Part shown: positions 13,839 through 15,550 of the stretch, piece by piece
Position numbering within the stretch: position 1 is the stretch's first letter
Layout of the letters: every line of letters begins with the position of its first letter
Source: Bacteroidota bacterium
GTDB lineage: Bacteria; Bacteroidota; Bacteroidia; Chitinophagales; LD1
DNA length: 15,550 nucleotides
Direction of reading: 5' to 3'
NCBI GenBank assembly: GCA_018267355.1
Contig: JAFDYP010000140.1
Location: 1 to 15,550, forward strand
Translations under genes and position numbers: made by a program
The notes under the pieces: generated by a model
The model's input: the letters and a program-made list of their open reading frames with translations, nothing else
The model's database searches: none
Told to the model about the DNA's origin: nothing

Positions 13839-14045
13839 TCAGTCACTCCAGATAGTGAACAGGTGCGGCATCTCTGCCTCACGGCTGTGTATACGGCCAG
13901 CTATACCACTGATGGTAGCCGGCACGGCTGGCTGAGACTGAGGTGTGACGGGCAGTGTAGCATAGCTGCTGTCAGGCAGAGCCGGAGCTATGATGAGCAG
14001 GTCTCCATCCAGCAGTGCTATATTGTAGTGATTGGTGATCTCCAT
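13839..14045 (-). CDS. Small hypothetical protein, 68 residues
   Basis: A 68-residue ORF with an ATG start (MEITNHYNIALLDGDLLII) and a Pro/Ala/Thr-rich centre. No signal, membrane segment or known motif is seen. It occupies the gap between the HQxxH protein gene (84 bp upstream) and the FAH gene, on the same strand, with a composition like that of nearby coding DNA. I do not recognise it; it is plausible but unproven. Confidence 0.5.
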   Translation of the reverse strand: MEITNHYNIALLDGDLLIIAPALPDSSYATLPVTPQSQPAVPATISGIAGRIHSREAEMPHLFTIWSD

Positions 14046-14129
14046 TGATTCGTTTTAAGTAGTGAAGGTATATTTTGATTAACGCTATATGAATTATCTT
14101 GTTGCGGGTATCTTACAATGGGGTTTTTG

Positions 14130-14639
14130 TCAGTCTAGTGTGTCTATGGCCAGGGACTCTGGATGGGCATCATGCACCATCCCTTGCGACAGGCCCGTGC
14201 CTGCATCTATACGCTGCTCAGCATGATTTCCTATCCAGAAGGGCGCAGTGTTTCCTTTGCCATCTACGGTGCGGTCACCGTGGCTGAAATTATACTGGCG
14301 GTGCACATCATTGACGGCATGTACGATCTGGTGCATCATGGTATTGACTATGCCGCTCAGGGTCCAGTCTGCACGGAATATATTGAGGTGTATCAGGTCC
14401 GGATTGTCACGGTCATCATAGCCATGTACACGCGGCGAACCGATGTAGGTGATGAGGCGCATGCTAAGGTCCGTAGTGCGGATCAGCTCGGCCACATGAG
14501 CGGCCGATATGTCTGACATATCAAAGGTACCCCTGGAGCTGATAGCATGATAAAACATATCATCTGCCAGCAGGGCATTGGCGCGGTCCACAGCCTCGTG
14601 GACTTTCCTGATCTTACCTTTATATATGATAGTTACCAT
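14130..14639 (-). CDS. Metallopeptidase-like protein with HQxxH instead of HExxH
   Basis: A 169-residue protein of unrecognised family. Its middle has SGIVNTMMHQIVHAVND, followed by YNFSHGDRT and GKGNTAPFWIGN. The layout (H103, H107 and a downstream H120) is that of a small zinc metallopeptidase-like fold, with the conserved glutamate of HExxH replaced by glutamine at 104 (codon CAG; GAG would restore Glu). Zinc ligands look intact while the general base is gone, so it may be a non-catalytic binding protein, or the substitution may be natural to its subfamily. No signal peptide or membrane segment is seen. ATG 14639 is the only sensible start: the frame is open a little further upstream but without ATG, GTG or TTG. 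The start overlaps the end of the 62-residue ORF. Confidence 0.7.
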   Translation of the reverse strand: MVTIIYKGKIRKVHEAVDRANALLADDMFYHAISSRGTFDMSDISAAHVAELIRTTDLSMRLITYIGSPRVHGYDDRDNPDLIHLNIFRADWTLSGIVNTMMHQIVHAVNDVHRQYNFSHGDRTVDGKGNTAPFWIGNHAEQRIDAGTGLSQGMVHDAHPESLAIDTLD

Positions 14640-14821
14640 ATTGTGATCCTGTGGTCTACTGTCAGAGAAAGCAAAGGCAGGCGGCGCACCCCAAGTAACG
14701 CCGCCCCCAATGCATCATCGTACAGCTTTCGCTGTCCATGAGAAAGTTCAAAAGCGGTTATCTGATCCGAGAGAGAGGCGGTCTGTCTCCAGATACCGTT
14801 CCTCTCTGTAGCACAGAGCAT
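14633..14821 (-). CDS. Possible 62-residue small protein upstream of the HQxxH gene
   Basis: A short ORF (MLCATERNGIWRQTASLSDQ at the start) whose TAA overlaps the ATG of the HQxxH gene within ATGGTAA, a typical translational-coupling arrangement. A TACCTTTG -7 box at 14853-14846 would start transcription about 20 nt before its ATG, and a 21-bp-phased repeat array lies upstream of that. No motif, signal or membrane segment is recognised. Position relative to the promoter is the main argument that it is real; otherwise it would be a leader region. Confidence 0.42.
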   Translation of the reverse strand: MLCATERNGIWRQTASLSDQITAFELSHGQRKLYDDALGAALLGVRRLPLLSLTVDHRITIW

Positions 14822-14845
14822 CTATTTGTGCTCCCTTGCTGATAC

Positions 14846-14853
14846 CAAAGGTA
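14846..14853 (-). promoter_or_regulatory. Predicted -7 box downstream of the 21-bp repeat array
   Basis: On the minus strand TACCTTTG fully matches TAnnTTTG. No TTTG is found at the -33 spacing, which fits an activator-dependent promoter. The repeat array would occupy about -42 to -95 relative to the predicted transcription start near 14840. Confidence 0.5.
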
Positions 14854-14881
14854 GGGTCTGTCAACAGGCGGGTGGGGAACA

Positions 14882-14935
14882 TTTATCCTGCGTGCGGCTG
14901 TATTTATCCTGCGTCGGATTCTGTTTATCCTGCGT
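14882..14935 (-). repeat. Three 12-bp direct repeats with exact 21-bp period (candidate LytTR operator)
   Basis: The plus-strand 12-mer TTTATCCTGCGT (ACGCAGGATAAA on the minus strand) occurs perfectly at 14882-14893, 14903-14914 and 14924-14935, with unrelated 9-bp spacers. The 21-bp phase equals two helical turns, placing all copies on one DNA face. The array lies 49 bp past the stop of the LytTR regulator gene and just upstream of a -7 box for the downstream ORFs. LytTR-domain regulators such as AlgR and AgrA bind direct repeats in 21-bp phase, so this is a strong operator candidate. Confidence 0.8.
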
Positions 14936-14984
14936 CAGTTTGTGGCCTGCGGGCCTATACCCAGAAAGGTGTAGACGGACCGTC

Positions 14985-15550
14985 TCAGACCCGTATCAGG
15001 TTCTGAAATTCCTCCTTGCGTGTGCGGCTGACCTGTATCTCAGTGCCGTCCTGCATGAGCGCGAGGCTGGTGGTGCGTACGTAGCGCGTTATTTTGTCGA
15101 GGCTGATGAGGTACTGCTTATTGATACGCATGAAGCGGGGCGGTGTGAGCAGCTCCTCAAAGCTGCCGAGCGTGCGCGCTACGATCAGGTCTTTCTTGCC
15201 CTCCCGTTTGATCACAGTATAGTTGCGGTCGGCGCGCAGATAGATGACCTCCTCCAGTGCGATCATCTCTACGCCATCCTGAGTAGGCAGCGCTAAGCGG
15301 CTCACGGCAGGCCTTGACAGGTGGTCAATATTGGCAATGAGCTGCCGAACCTTATCAGTAGTGAGTTCTGCCTGAGTGCGCTTGTATTTGGCCAGGGCAG
15401 CCTGCAGGTCGTCTATGTCTACAGGCTTGAGCAGGTAGTCTATGGCATCAAACTTGAATGCCCGCACGGCATAGTGACTATGGGCTGTGACAAAGATCAT
15501 GGCGGGCGGCGGCGTAGCTAGTTTCTTCAGTAGCTCAAAGCCTGTCATGC
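14985..15550 (-). CDS. LytTR-family response regulator, N-terminus cut by window edge
   Basis: The visible part is the C-terminal half of a receiver domain plus a complete LytTR DNA-binding domain. Receiver features are the switch threonine at T21 in FVTAHSHYAVRAF and the conserved lysine-proline K41-P42 in YLLKPV (numbered from the first visible Met); the phosphoacceptor aspartate lies beyond the right edge, so the MTGFELL start is not the true start and the frame runs to base 15550. LytTR features from about 84 to 187 include VEMIALEEVIYLRADRNYT and FMRINKQYLISLDKI. Such regulators are normally partnered with a LytS/YehU-type membrane histidine kinase, probably just outside the window. A 21-bp-phased direct repeat array follows its stop codon and may be its target. 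A 13-nt inverted repeat, AGACGGACCGTCT, overlaps the stop (14973-14985). Confidence 0.93.
   Translation of the reverse strand, partial: MTGFELLKKLATPPPAMIFVTAHSHYAVRAFKFDAIDYLLKPVDIDDLQAALAKYKRTQAELTTDKVRQLIANIDHLSRPAVSRLALPTQDGVEMIALEEVIYLRADRNYTVIKREGKKDLIVARTLGSFEELLTPPRFMRINKQYLISLDKITRYVRTTSLALMQDGTEIQVSRTRKEEFQNLIRV

Noticed and set aside
14882..14935. Triple repeat considered as replication iterons or an attachment site
   Set aside because: There is no initiator, integrase or tRNA nearby, and the promoter-proximal placement next to a LytTR gene explains the phase better.
14826..15296. 156-residue plus-strand frame across the triple repeat and the LytTR gene
   Set aside because: Its LSCVGFCLSCV repeats are only the translation of the 21-bp DNA repeats, and the rest is antisense to the LytTR domain.

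Overview
The window looks like chromosomal DNA from a member of the Bacteroidota with moderate G+C, probably Chitinophagales/Sphingobacteriales-like. The placement is inferred from two secreted proteins with C-terminal type IX secretion (T9SS) sorting domains, several promoter-like TAnnTTTG boxes (the Bacteroidota -7 element), a SCO1/DUF420 pair of the kind found beside cytochrome oxidase genes, and weak use of Shine-Dalgarno sequences. Coding density is high. No gene-free stretch exceeds about 300 bases, and I found no tRNA, rRNA, CRISPR array or complete insertion sequence.

Layout. (1) Plus strand, 1-5486: the end of a respiratory cluster (SCO1-like copper chaperone, open at the left edge, then a DUF420 membrane protein overlapping it by 4 bp); a lipocalin-like gene broken by one frameshift in a CCCC run; an RNase Z-like metallo-beta-lactamase-fold hydrolase with an altered metal motif; a T9SS-exported protein followed by a strong terminator; and a GT-C-type membrane glycosyltransferase. 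(2) Minus strand, 5487-6383: a thioredoxin-like lipoprotein and an HxlR regulator. (3) Plus strand, 6510-8011: a divergent DoxX-like / DsbA (FrnE-like) / DoxX operon, ending in a 13-bp-stem bidirectional terminator. A 14-bp palindrome and a repeated decamer in the divergent region are good candidates for the HxlR operator, suggesting a thiol/electrophile-stress module. (4) Minus strand, 8085-15550: a YD-repeat-like lipoprotein, a secreted 17-residue-repeat protein with a good promoter, a T9SS-sorted Asp-box (BNR) protein, a methyltransferase/RraA pair, an orphan phage terminase small-subunit-like gene, an FAH-hydrolase/EamA pair, a small hypothetical gene, a metallopeptidase-like protein with HQxxH in place of HExxH, a possible 62-residue small protein translationally overlapping it, and a LytTR response regulator cut by the right edge.

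The most unusual signal is at 14882-14935: three perfect copies of a 12-mer at an exact 21-bp period. They lie just upstream of a TACCTTTG promoter box and directly downstream of the LytTR regulator gene. LytTR regulators are known to bind direct repeats in 21-bp phase, so this looks like an activator array driving the small ORF and the HQxxH protein. Regulator, array and the two downstream ORFs may form a small, undescribed locus. This is inference from sequence arrangement, not demonstrated function.
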